A stretch of DNA of 64,000 nt, from contig CM066989.1 in NCBI GenBank assembly GCA_033977485.1, positions 98,475,887-98,539,886 on the forward strand. Direction: 5' to 3'. The notes under the pieces were generated by a model that worked only from the letters and a program-made list of their open reading frames with translations, had not been told where the DNA came from and made no database searches. This stretch comes from Hydrangea macrophylla (Eukaryota > Streptophyta > Magnoliopsida > Cornales > Hydrangeaceae). Every line of letters begins with the position of its first letter. Position 1 is the first letter of the stretch. The position numbers and the translations under genes are program-made. Of this stretch, positions 34,092 to 45,081 are shown piece by piece.

Positions 34092-34952
34092 ATGACGCCT
34101 GCGCCCCCGCCAGCATCCTACACATCCCCACCGGTGACCATAATCCTCACTATCATCCTCCTTATTTTCTTCTTTGTTGGTTTCTTCTCTATATATTTTT
34201 GTAGGTGCTTTATGGAAACTTTTCTCCACAATTGGTACATTCGGCATAACCCTGCCGGAGCTCCGGTGGGCCCCGCCTCTAGCAGCAGCGGCCTCGACCC
34301 GTCGATCATAAAGACATTTCCAACCTTCGCATATTCATGTGTCAAAGACCTAAGAAAAGAGAAATATGGGTTAGAATGTGCCATTTGCATATCGGAGTTC
34401 GAGGACGAAAGCGTAATTCGCCTCTTGACGACATGTTGCCACGTGTTCCACCAAGAGTGCATTGACCTTTGGCTCGAATTACACAAGACGTGTCCGGTGT
34501 GTCGGAGGGGCCTCGACGGGTTGGAGAACTCTCCAGAGAAGTCTCCGGCCGCACGTGCCAACATTAATGCCATGCAAGGCATTAGAGAAGATGAGGCACT
34601 AGAAGAGGACACTTTTACCATTACAATTAGTGAAGACAATGAAGAGGAGAGAAGGGAATTAAGGGAGAGGGAAAGTGGGGAGGAAAGGGAAATGGATATA
34701 GCCATAGCCAAACAGAAGGAAGGAAAATTTTCAAGGTCACACTCAACTGGCCATTCAATAGTTAGGAGTACTAGAGGTGATGAAGATAAGTATACATTGA
34801 GATTGCCAGAACATGTTAAGGCAAAAATCATTAGGGGACATAATTGGACTAAGAGTTGTACCACGTTTGGAGAGTACAAAAGCAAAATGTCCACAGGCAA
34901 TGGTGGCTTTGCCGAGGTTGCACCATCTGAGAAAGATGTGAACAAAGTATAA
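34092..34952 (+). CDS. ATL-family RING-H2 E3 ubiquitin ligase
   Basis: Intronless, 286 aa. Layout: a short Pro-rich N-terminus, one membrane segment (residues ~15-36), a Cys/basic stretch, the ATL GLD motif (GLDPSIIKTFP, 67-77), the RING-H2 finger (C96, C99, C115, H117, H120, C123, C134, C137; spacing C-x2-C-x15-C-x1-H-x2-H-x2-C-x10-C-x2-C), then an acidic, disordered tail. It should be a membrane-anchored E3 ligase that passes ubiquitin from an E2 to unknown targets. ATL proteins are usually single-exon, as here. The LLTTC wording before the third ligand recalls the ATL29 subgroup. An in-frame ATG lies upstream at 33831, but family length and the TATA position favour 34092. The copia element ends ~500 bp upstream, so its promoter may be affected. 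Confidence 0.88.
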   Translation: MTPAPPPASYTSPPVTIILTIILLIFFFVGFFSIYFCRCFMETFLHNWYIRHNPAGAPVGPASSSSGLDPSIIKTFPTFAYSCVKDLRKEKYGLECAICISEFEDESVIRLLTTCCHVFHQECIDLWLELHKTCPVCRRGLDGLENSPEKSPAARANINAMQGIREDEALEEDTFTITISEDNEEERRELRERESGEEREMDIAIAKQKEGKFSRSHSTGHSIVRSTRGDEDKYTLRLPEHVKAKIIRGHNWTKSCTTFGEYKSKMSTGNGGFAEVAPSEKDVNKV

Positions 34953-36543
34953 TTTTCTTTTTGGGAACTTCTGTCGCAAAGGAAAGAGGGGTCCAGTTGT
35001 TGGATTAAAAAATTTGGAGCAAATAAATCTTAGCCCTTGGATCAACCCTTGGTACTGTCAGGTGGTTACAATTTTTATCATGTAGCCACTTTGTTACAGT
35101 TTTTTTTGTCATTGTGTTGCAATATTCTGTAACATTGGTTACAATAATTTGATGTTCTAGGTACATGGTTAGAATTTTGTCACGTCGATTAAAAAAACTA
35201 CTTTGTTACAATTTTTTGTCAGGTAGGTTACAATTTTTTATGGCATATTTTACAATATTCGTGACGACGGTTATAATTTTTTGTAAAGTTGTTGCAATTC
35301 TTCTCACTAGGTTACACTTTTTAATCAGCAACGGTTAACATTTAGGCTTAGTTTGGCCCCCCTTTTGGTGCTTCTCCTTTTTTTAAGCACAATTTCATGT
35401 TAATTCATTTGGTAGCTACTTTACGAGCTTTACAAAAATTGAACTTAGGGCTTTTTTGGGGAGCTTTTAAAAGCTCTAAAATGGAGCTTTTAAAAGCTCA
35501 AGGTGGCTTTTTGGTTTCATGATATCTTTTTGAAGAGTAGTGTGTCACTTGTATAAAATTATCAAACAACTTAGTAGTAAATTTCATAAGCTCCTTTTAA
35601 AAAGTCACATGGGGGCCAAACTAAGCCTTAATGCGCCTTTACATATGACTGTCTTACAGCCACCCATTCTGCTCTCTCCTTGCGCATATGTAGGCAAGCC
35701 CACATGTGTGCATGCTCAAGTTTTTGTTTTTATTTTTATTTTTTTTGTAAAGTAGTTGCAATTCTTCTCACTATAGGTTACAATTTTTTTATCACAACCG
35801 GTTAATGCACCTTTACATATGGCTGTCTTACAACCGCCCATTCTTGTCTCTCCTTGCGCACATGCACGCAAACCCACATGCACGCATGCTTTTTTTTTTT
35901 TTTTTTTGGCATCGAGCTCACTTTGGCCATAAGTTTTAGAAGTTAAATAGTTTACGAGATTTGGTTTAATTGTCAAATCACTCTAATCTTCACATTCCAT
36001 CCAAAAAAATAACAGAAAAATGTACTTTTCCGTAATTTTTTTGGATCAAATGTGAACCGTAGGAAAGTGACTCACAAAATTAAATATTTTAATTTATTTC
36101 TCATTGCACTTTCTTTTCCTTCCTATTGTCTCTAGTAACCACCCAAAGGAAAACGTTTTCCTTTCTGTTCCCATTCTAAATCCATGAACCAAACAAAGTC
36201 TAGAGATAGCCTAACAAATAACTCTCTATCCCTTTAGACAATTCCTTTAAACCCCTAACCCTATCTACTATTTTCAATCCTTTACATTCAGAAAAAAGTG
36301 GTGATAATAACAACTCAAATAAAAGGACAATTCTAATAGCTAGAGCCAAGAGATGTGAACACTGATGTAGGATACATACATGTACATTTCTGCAAATTCA
36401 TATAAATCAGGGAATTGATATTCACTTGTATTAATTTCAGGCAATTTTACTAAAATACACGAGACGAAGCAACTGTTAAATTTGCATAACTGTTTCCTTT
36501 TAGTCGAAAAATCGGAGATCAAGAGGATGAAAGAATGCTTCAT
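34953..36543. other. Intergenic between the RING-H2 and RRM genes
   Basis: At 35066-35330 degenerate copies of GGTTACAATTTTTTGTCA recur about every 30-60 bp. At 35265-35712 and 35738-35892 lie two copies of one segment, the first split by the MITE at 35345-35627. At 36046-36195 there is a fragment of the MITE family seen at 6767 (TTCTTTTCCTTCC, GTAACCAC.CAAAGGAAAACG). No gene is supported. Confidence 0.55.
35345..35627. mobile_element. Tourist/Harbinger-like MITE
   Basis: 283 bp with inverted ends GGCTTAGTTTGGCCCCC (35345-35361) and the complement of GGGGGCCAAACTAAGCC, flanked by TTA on both sides (35342-35344, 35628-35630). The 3-bp TTA duplication and the terminus are typical of PIF/Harbinger MITEs. 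The centre has GAGCTTTTAAAAGCTC palindromes. Confidence 0.8.
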
Positions 36544-38687
36544 CTATGACTGTTCAGGTTGCTCCATAGTAGTATCTTCTTCAATCTTTTCATCTGTAGA
36601 TTCATCGCTACTCTTTTCAGAAAGGCCATCTTCATCCTTTTCATTTGTAGATTCATCGCTATTCTTTTGACTAAATACCAAACGAAGTGGTCGGCCCAAC
36701 AACTCCTGCATTGTGGAAAAGGACAGGAGGGATCAAAGCTCTCTTTAATGTTGACAGAACATCCATATTGATCTTAGGGAAAAAAATATCATGTTCACAA
36801 CCTCTAGCAATTCCGTAATATGTATACAAGTATGCATCATACATACAGTTACTACTATGACTGGGTTACATATACGCATAAGTACGTATATGTATTTATT
36901 AAAGCTTGATATTCATTGTTGGGCCAATTATCTAAGAGCTTAAGCTTTTGGATTAAACGGCAACTTAGCATTGAATCATAGCTATGGTTCTCCGAGGTGT
37001 TGTGAATGATGTTCTCCAAAATGAATACAAGTGAACTATCAAAATTGGCCACACGAGACTATGTAAATGAAGTTCTCCAAAAGTGCTCATCAAAATTTTC
37101 CCTTACATGGCAAAATACCATCAATCAAAGTCAAAAACCAAGTTTTCACTTGAAGAAACGCCAAATAGAGATAAATGCTCCGTTTGGTACGACTGTCACT
37201 TTTTTTCGTAGTATGTATTAATATGGATACATGTTGAATATGGAGAGAAAAAGAACAAAAAACAAATGTAGAGATGGAGATGTAAACCTTACAGAGGGAT
37301 AGTTATTTGCCATAAAAATCGAGGAGCATTGGTTCCTATCAACCCCCAACAGATGGCCTCATTTGCGAAGAACCATCTCCAACTTAAAGTAGAAGCAAGT
37401 AAGACTTGCTTTTGTGAAAAGTGAAAATTGTAATAGTGTGCATCTTTAAAACAAGTAGATAATGCAATTGCAACTGGCGAGAATGCATTCTGAAGTTGTC
37501 ATTCCAAACACACCCTAAGTCTGCAAATGACAATTTTAGGCCGTTTTATATCAAACTCTAACTTGGACATTTATTGGCAACTTGCTTCTTAAATGGATAT
37601 TATACCTCACATTTCTACATTGTGCACGTGAAATGACCAAATTATCCTCGGCCTTTATGAACTCCTTGGTGTCTTAAGTTTACTCATACAGTAGGATGAT
37701 GCATCCTGCCACATGGACTGTTAACAAAATTCGCATTAGCACTTTTGAGTTTTGACACCACTGAAGCAGCAAATGCCTACTCTAATCTGATACCACGTAC
37801 TACGTAGTTTAACAACTAACAATTTATCCATGGCACGACCAAAACATACACGAGAAAGAAAAAATATATATATTTAAAAAAAACAAACAAACAAAAAAGA
37901 CAGAATCCAATTTGGTTGAGACAAAAAAATCCAGAAAGGTTCAAAAGACACCCCACACCCCACACACACATCTAAATCTACAGGAATAATAAATTGCTCA
38001 AAAAAAAGAGAAGCAATAACAATTTTGATTCAGTATTTCATACCTTTCCATCCAATTCAGAAATCGCAGCCTCCGCTTCCTCTTTTGTGGCAAACGACAC
38101 AAACCCATAGCCAGCAGATCTTCCTGTAGGGCTATCAAAGACAACCCTTGCTGAAACTGGATTGAAGTTGGCAGCAAAAAATTCCCTGAGTTGGCTAGAC
38201 CTTACTTTCCATGCAAGATTAGATACATACAGCTTATGCCGTGTCTCTACTGCCGGAGGAGCTGAAGGAGGACGAGGGGGAGAAGGTTTCTTCAATCTCT
38301 TTGCAAACTCGACCCTAATAATCCGACCCGACAGTTCCTGTTACATGAAATCATAATCTAGAGATGTGTTTTCAGAAACATCTATGCTTTGTATTGCACA
38401 ACTGCACAAGCAATGAATAACTAAGAATAAGATTAAAATCTACGAAGCATGGACACTTTATGAATGGTCATGTGTTTGTGTCAAACCCCGTGTCAGACAC
38501 GACTAGACCTGGCAATACGGTTCTGAACCCATGAACCCATCCAGGTCTGTCTATTTCAGGTTGGATTTGGTTTTAGTTTATCTCATATAAACAAGTCAAA
38601 TTGGGTTGATGTCTTTACCCAGGTCTGCCTTATAGGTAAGAATCTCAAAGAAGCTATTAGCTATTATTCCATGAAGCAGCTGCCAGA

Positions 38688-38719
<32 letters not shown>

Positions 38720-41700
38720 GCTGGGTTAACGGTTTTGCCCGGCCTGCCCAATCCATATCCGCCTCAACCCGGTGGCAACCGCTGTAGCATGGATCATATT
38801 TGGGCTGAACCCCATTTTCAACCCAATCCATATAAAACCCGCCCAAACCCACCTGTTTGCCCGGCCTAGACACGACACATGCCGGACACTCCTTGACACA
38901 TGTCGGACACACCAAAGAAGAAGCCGAAAGTCTTTGGGGCCGCTAACTAATGAATAGAATGAAGATTCTTCTATGACTATAAATATAATGCCTATAAATG
39001 AGTAGGTGGTCAAAAATTCTTATAGAATGAAGACACGACACATGGATCATATAATGCCTAGAAATATAATGCCTATAAAGATTCTTCTATGACTACAAAT
39101 TATGTACATATGTAAAAATGCTGAAAGAAAATATAATTAGGCATTTTAGTTGGACTATAAATCAAATATTGATATTGATTTTCATAGGTGGTCAAAATTT
39201 TTACATGTATGTTTCTCATTTTTCCATGTCCGTGTCCCCGTATCTGTACTCATGCTTCTTAGACTTAAATGACTAGTCTGAGCAATCGGAGGGTCATCCC
39301 CTCGCATAGGTTAGCGTAAGCCCACCTATGTGGAAATGCTTTTTTGGGTGGGAGGTGAGGTTTATCTGTTTGAAGTACAGCCCACCCATGGGGTTGCTCA
39401 TCTTTACGAAAGAAAGGAGCGAAAGTGAAAAAGAAGAAAGAATTTGCAGATAGTCAAATAATCATCTCTTCCATAAAAGTTCACCATCTTTCTCATTTGC
39501 CATTCTACGTTTTACTAAGCGAATATCTTAAAACGTTTTGTTTCACTCTTAAATGACACATATCTCACTCTTTTCTTTTAACATATATGATCGACTGATA
39601 TGACATTATACAAGTTGTGTCAAACAAGTCCTTAGTTATACGATATTACTGGTTTATAACAAATTTAAAGACTGCATCGCATATTAAAACCGTCCTTCAT
39701 TTTTCTCTCTTACCTACTTAAGTCAAACAATAAGTTGCTCAAGCTACACCCAAGTTGAAAGAGTCATAGTACACAAACTGAATGTGCTCCAAGATAAGAG
39801 GAATCAATATAGACTATGTCACTCAAGCGAGAACCAATTTATAGGCATTGAAGGCTTCTTTGGTGAATTTTACTATGTCAAGTAATATCAGAAAATACAC
39901 ATTTCATTATATATATATATATATATATATAAAATCACATCTCAGAATACTGCAAAATGGCAAATGCAATATAACTAAGGACTTGTTTGACACAGATTCT
40001 GCTTCTGCAATTTAATCGCTAAAAAAAATATTTTTGGCCAAAGGCTGCACAAGTTTGCTTTTGGTCAACTGCGAAACAACTTAGCTTCTGGTTTGCCAAA
40101 CAGTTTCATTTTAGCTCTTGGATTTCGATAATCACTTATGCAATCGAAAACCCGTTGCCAAAGGGGGCCTAAAATATTTGAAAATGAAACAAAGAAAGAG
40201 GCCAGAAGATTATATTCCGAAAACAACTTACACTAGAGTCAAATTTATCAAGAACGGCCTGGGCTTCTTGCCCAGATGACATCGTGACGAATGCAAATCC
40301 TCTGCTCTTCCCAGTCTTTTGCTTGATAATCTGAAAAAAGAACGAACAAATGCAATTGAAAACCCAATATCCCAAATCAGCATAGTCATACATTCATGGG
40401 TCATATAGTCAAGGTGCATTTGAAGCCTAGGGCTGCACAAAAAACCCGTTACCCAAAGACCCGACCCGACCCGATTGGGTCGGGTCTGAAATGAAATGGG
40501 TCGGGTCTGGTTCGGGTCCAGTCAAAAAGACAAATATTTCGGGTCGGGTCTGGGTTGGGTCTGGTTCTGGTCTGGGTCCAGCCAATAGACAAACTGTTTT
40601 TGTTAATTAATTGTTTATTTTGGTGACAAAGTACTAATTTTTCTTTTCATTATATCCATGAATATATAAAACATAACCACTTTATTAATTTGAACTTTTA
40701 TAGGTTGTACATCATTATATCCATGAATATATAAAACATTATATCCACTTTTCTAATGGTGGGAATTAATTTTCATGACTCTCCACCCTCATCAATTTTT
40801 TTAATGGATTATATGGATATATTATACATAGAAGAATAGGTATCCACTAATGAATATAAATAAAAATAGTAATAAAATAAAATATAAGAAAAAATATATA
40901 TTTAAAAAAAAAAAAAAAAAGTTGGGTTGTGGCCCAGACCCAACCCGACCCGAACCAAAGTTACTGGGTCGGGTCGGGTCGGGTCCAAACCTCATCGGTT
41001 CGGGTCTGGGTCTCAAAACATGGAACCATTCATAATCGGGTTGGTTCCGGTTCTGTAGGGACCCGACCCGACCCGACCCGACCCATGTGCAGCCCTAATT
41101 TGAACGTCCACAAAAATTACGAATTATTCTATTTAGAATGAGTTTATTATGTACTAGTCCATTTAGTGGAGTTTGGCTGCCAAAATTAACAACTTAAAAA
41201 AAATGACAAATTTAACTTTATTATGGAGAACTCAAATGTGATAATTATCAAAACCTTGAAATGTCGTACTATAATATAGAGAAATTCAGTCTCGGACACC
41301 TTTTCGTTGTTAAATCATGATGAGTCTCTCTCGTCTGCAATAATCATCTCTTTATATATATATATATATATATAACACATGCACAAACGTGAACGCATAT
41401 ATATATAAATGCATATACATATTCACACATGCACACACAGACAAACACACGCACTCAGGAGAGTATTGTAGCAAAATAGACTATTTGTAACAAACCAAAC
41501 AGTACATAAATCCTCGTTTCCTAGCACGGACACTTCTAAGAAGGTAAGCGTGTCGTAAGAGGAGGATGCATAAATTTGAAGTTGGAGGGGCTTGTTAGGG
41601 GTCGAACTTGGAAGTTACTTGGGGTAGCTAAGTTTACGGGGATTCGAGGGCAGTGCTTCCGAGGAGACTTTTTTTGGTTCTCTTTATACACATATTCATG

Positions 41701-42656
41701 TAGAAATTTCTGTATAGCGTGCAGTAATATTAAATCAATTTGAATTAGATTAAGTGAAGGAAGAAGAAAATGTGTTTTGACAAAACATTTAGGGCATGTT
41801 TGGTTGTCACTTGAATGTGAATATTTTCATTCAGAAGTCATGTTAAATTTTGAAGCAAAATTCATCACCATGAATGACTCCATTTATAAAAATAGGAAAC
41901 TCCACCATATTTCTTATAATTTGGCCATTTCTACCTTTTCATAGAATGCCAAAATTTAAGATTTCATGCATCATTTCTGAGAGCTTCATATTTCTATATG
42001 GAACGATTCAAGCTCACCATCTTTTTTTGTGTAAAATTCTATACAAACGACATAATGCAATTATTGTATTCAAGGACAACCAAACATGCCCTAAGCCAAT
42101 TGCATTAATATTAGTTCACTTGCCCTTATTTAGAAGTTTTGACTCTGCTCATGATTTTGGATGGTTTAGATTGCAATTAGTGTTGCAATATCTATGTTAC
42201 ATAATCTAATCCAATATATATGTTTTCAAAGTGGGGTGGTCTTGGAATTACAAATTTTATGAAAATTAACACAAAAATTCAAATATGCTGAAAAGGGAGC
42301 TTTTTTGAATTTTAGGGGGCTTAAGTGTACTTAATTTTTTTTAGGGTATATCAGAAAATTTTCAAAAATTGGGGGGCCCTTTGCCCCTCTGTGGGTCCAC
42401 CGTACGTATCCTGTGTTGTGTTGTGTCCGACTCTTCACCCATAATTTTCTTGCATTGTTGGTATACAAATTTTTTTTTTCTTTTAAGATTTTCCATGTTC
42501 GTGTCCGCGTGGTGTGTTTGTGACCGTACTTCATTGATAAATTGCAATAAAGTTTTATAGAGACTTAGAAGTTTAGAATGAACTAATTTGAAACAGAATA
42601 ACTCAGAAAATTAATCAATTCGTGCAACCAAATGCACCCTCAACATATATACATAC

Positions 42657-42717
<61 letters not shown>

Positions 42718-43086
42718 CTCAACATCTATGACAGTACCACATTCCCCAAAGAGGTTCTTGATATCAGCAACAGACAAAGACCATGGCAAATTGAGCACAA
42801 ATAGTTTCCTCCTCTGATTTGGCTGCTGGGTTTCTTCAAATTTCTCTTCTACTTCTACTTCTACTTCTACTTCCTGAATCGCTGAGAGTAATTGAAAGTT
42901 CAATTTTCTGATTATCTTGATAGATTGAAGGGGAAGGGGACAAGGAGGGAATTTCAGGGAAAGAAGAGGGGTATGAATGGAATTTTGGAGCTTTGCAGAG
43001 GGTGGGGGTTTAGGGCATAAAGGGTATTTCGGATTAGTAGAAGGGTATGAGCGGAAAATGGAGAATGCTGCTTCTATTGCTGCCAT
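36544..43086 (-). CDS. Chloroplast ribonucleoprotein with two RRMs
   Basis: Four minus-strand exons: 42718-43086, 40232-40330, 38044-38337 and 36544-36705, all in phase 0, giving 307 aa. The first ~85 residues are Ser/Pro-rich and poor in acidic residues, like a plastid transit peptide, followed by an acidic EVEVEVEEKFEE patch. RRM1 spans exons 1-3: RNP2 LFVLNL, RNP1 KSRGFAFV. RRM2 is within exons 3-4: RNP2 LYVSNL, RNP1 RSAGYGFVSF. The C-terminus is a Ser/Asp/Glu-rich tail with a duplicated KNSDEST/KSSDEST unit. It should bind plastid RNAs and act in their stability, processing or editing. The wording is close to the Arabidopsis protein At2g35410 as I remember it. Intron 1 starts with the weak donor GTTCTC, directly followed by a (TC)n tract. 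A TTG at 43116 is in frame but the good context ATG at 43086 was chosen. Confidence 0.88.
36706..38043 (-). other. Intron 3 of the RRM gene
   Basis: 1338 bp. GCTCCGTTTGGTACGAC near 37170 and GTCATTCCAAACACACCC near 37498 may be the decayed ends of a MITE. Nothing else is recognisable. Confidence 0.5.
38504..38868. mobile_element. Short hAT-like MITE in intron 2 of the RRM gene
   Basis: 365 bp, ends TAGACCTGGCAA and the complement of TTGCCCGGCCTA, with perfect 8-bp duplications GACACGAC (38496-38503, 38869-38876). The termini resemble those of the 1429-4828 element (TAGGCCTGGCAA). It contains an (AC)n run at ~38688-38713 and CCCAAACCCA-type subterminal repeats. Confidence 0.85.
40428..41097. 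mobile_element. hAT-like element with (CCCGA)n ends in intron 1 of the RRM gene
   Basis: 670 bp, ends TAGGGCTGCACA and its complement, followed inward by GGGTCGGGTC repeats on both sides. Flanks ATTTGAAG (40418-40425, then two extra C) and ATTTGAAC (41098-41105) are a near-duplication. No coding capacity; an A17 run lies before the right repeats. Confidence 0.7.
41791..42092. mobile_element. TIR MITE in intron 1 of the RRM gene
   Basis: 302 bp, ends AGGGCATGTTTGGTTGTC and the complement of GACAACCAAACATGCCCT (18-bp perfect). Flanked by TT and AA, so a TTA/TAA-type target is possible but no direct duplication is clear. Confidence 0.7.
42649..42716. repeat. (TA)n(GA)n microsatellite abutting a splice donor
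   Basis: The plus strand has (AT)n at 42658-42676 followed by (AG)n to 42714. On the minus strand this is (TC)n starting two bases into intron 1 of the RRM gene. Confidence 0.9.
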
Positions 43087-43354
43087 TGCTGTAACTGGAA
43101 AGAGTTCAAAGAACAAGGAAGCTCAAAAAAGATAATATTTGATGGCTTAAAATTTTAAATAGTCATTTTCAGCTCTTTTTGTTCATGAATTGAATTGAGT
43201 TTTTGGATAATGTGATGGACCTTTGTTCTTTAAAAGAGCATATGTGGACATTGTACAAGCCGGTCATTTAAGTGGGTCATGATTTGACCCGGATTTGAAA
43301 TGTTGATAACAATTTGGTTGGAGTAACACACTGAGCCCATGTTAATATGTGCTA
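43087..43354 (-). promoter_or_regulatory. Truncated 5' flank of the RRM gene
   Basis: Only about 270 bp separate the RRM start codon from the gypsy LTR, so the upstream region is almost certainly interrupted by that insertion. No TATA box is clear. GGGTCATGATTTGACCCGGA (~43280-43299) is a short palindromic stretch. Confidence 0.35.
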
Positions 43355-43864
43355 TGATAACTGATAGGGCGTCGTTTAGCTCTTCTATCACAATATGACA
43401 CGTGGCAAGAAAGTCACAGGCCGATCGTATTGAATGCCTTCTAGTTTGAATAGGTCCACATAGCCGTTGGGCTAAGAAGACGTGGTCGCTCTCATTCTAG
43501 AAATACAAGAAGTAGGCAGCCCATAATTCGAAGGTGTTGGACATGTGGTAAGCTCTACAGTGGCCCAACCCAATAACGTATTACCAGAGTAGTGGAAGAC
43601 TGCGCCGAAAAGGCTGCAATCTACTAATATTACTTCCTATTTATACTATAGCAAATAAACAAGTGAGGTACACAGTCTTTCCTTGACTAAACTGTTATTA
43701 CTTGCTCGTTCCTGGCAACTAACTTAGCCATCAGAGGAGGCTCAGGGAATCCAACCCCTCTTGAATCTTTCCCTTTCCTTGTGTGCAGGATTTGGACCTG
43801 AGAAATCATCATCTGCTCTCCCTGTCCCTGACCATCACCATCCTACCTGAAACCGACTACATCA
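43355..43864 (+). repeat. 5' LTR of the Tat-like element (start approximate)
   Basis: It ends GACTACATCA just before ATTGGCGCCGTCTG. The start is TGATAACTG at 43355 or TGATAGGGC at 43362; without the partner LTR I cannot choose. TATTTATACTATA at 43638-43650 is a TATA candidate. Confidence 0.6.
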
Positions 43865-44014
43865 ATTGGCGCCGTCTGTGAGAACGAAATCAGTTCCCTT
43901 ATTAAGAAACCGGGTTTTCTCCAATCTTGCATCAACGCTCAGCTTGAGGTATTTCCTGATCTTGTGGGTTTTTTTTATTGCTTTCTGAACCTTCATTTAT
44001 TTCAGGGTGCTTTC

Positions 44015-44575
44015 ATGACTGCTGCCATTGGCAAAGTCAACTTCGAGGGGTCCAGCATGGAAGACCTCTTGGCAGAGCAGGTAGCAAAGGTTTCTGCTGA
44101 GACGGCCAGGGCTAACGCTCTCCAGGCCGATCTTTCCAGAATAAGCTTGGAGAAGGCGACTGTGGATTCCCAGCTTGTATCAGTTTAGCTCCAATAGAAT
44201 GCTCTGAAAAGGGCTGAGGCAGCCGAAGCGCTTCTTAAGGCCGAACAGGTTGTAACCAAGCTGAGAGAGAATATGGAGGAGGAGAAGAAGGCCGCAGCTG
44301 CTGCTTATTTTAAGGAAAAATCGGACGAGCTGGTGGCTATGGGCACCTCACTGGTGAATGAGAGTCATGATGAGGGATGGCGTGAGTGTGAGCAGGCTAT
44401 TTCAGAGAGGTTAAGGGACCAATTTCTTGATATCGATTTCAGTCCAGTATTTGCTGCTGCAAAAGATTCTGGTGAAGCCAAAGCCGGTGTTTTGGCCTTG
44501 AATCCTGGTCCTGAAAATACCCCTTCTGTTGAAAAAAGTGTTGATGTCGTTGAACTATTTTCTTCCAAGCAATAG
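44015..44575 (+). pseudogene. Coiled-coil ORF in the 5' leader of the Tat-like element
   Basis: One frame of 187 codons from ATG 44015 to TAG 44573-44575 with two internal TAG (44186, 44195). It encodes a long Ala/Glu/Leu-rich coiled coil (EQVAKVSAETARANALQADL, EAAEALLKAEQ) and then a short region with SHDEGWRECEQAI. Such coils followed by a conserved C-terminal piece occur in the extra, gypsy-associated ORFs of plants (the Transposase_28 group, from memory). It lies where gag should begin, and a possible intron (GTATTT...TTTCAG, ~43949-44005) precedes it. Confidence 0.55.
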
Positions 44576-44752
44576 CCTCTTTTTTTTTTTACTTCGTGTT
44601 GGGGCCCTTCTCCCCCTTTATGTAAATGTTATGGACATAACTTTGTTTTTACATCAAAGTAATAGTTTGTTTCTTTGTGATTTTTTATTTTTGAGATTGG
44701 CTGAGGATGTTACACATAATTTTACAGGTTAGAGGCCTTATTGACCCGTCCT

Positions 44753-45017
44753 GAAATCACAAAGATAAATCTTTCTTTCTTGATTCCTCTAGATTTGAAA
44801 TTAGGTCTAAAGCGTGTAAGGTTCACCTGACCTGAACACTTAGAGTAAATCTCTCTTTGTTGATTTCTCTAAAATTGAGATCAGGTCTAAAGCGTGTAAG
44901 CTTGACTTGACCTGAACATTTAGAGTAAATCTATCTTTCTTGGTTTCTCTAGATTTGAGATTAGGTCTAAAGCGTGTAACCTTGACCTGACCCGAACACT
45001 CAGAGTAAATCTCTCTT
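44753..45017 (+). repeat. Three ~85-bp tandem repeats
   Basis: Each unit contains TCTCTAGATTTGAGATYAGG, TCTAAAGCGTGTAA and CCTGAACACTTAGAGTAAAT. The same units occur in opposite orientation at 58737-58984. Confidence 0.85.
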
Positions 45018-45081
45018 TTTGTCTGTGGGAACGAAATCAGTTCCCTTTTCTTCACCCTTTCTACTCTTTGATTCAGGTACA

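Noticed and set aside
34105..34108. Thr in place of Pro before the third zinc ligand of the RING-H2 finger (residue 113) as a defect
   Set aside because: I recall LLTTC wording in the ATL29 subgroup, so it is probably a normal subgroup feature.
34118..34945. 275-codon minus-strand frame opposite the RING-H2 gene
   Set aside because: It is the shadow of a well-conserved coding sequence on the other strand.
42369..42560. GC-richer stretch near GGGGGGCCCTTTGCCCC as a gene
   Set aside because: No conserved frame; it resembles repeated non-coding transposon debris in plant genomes.
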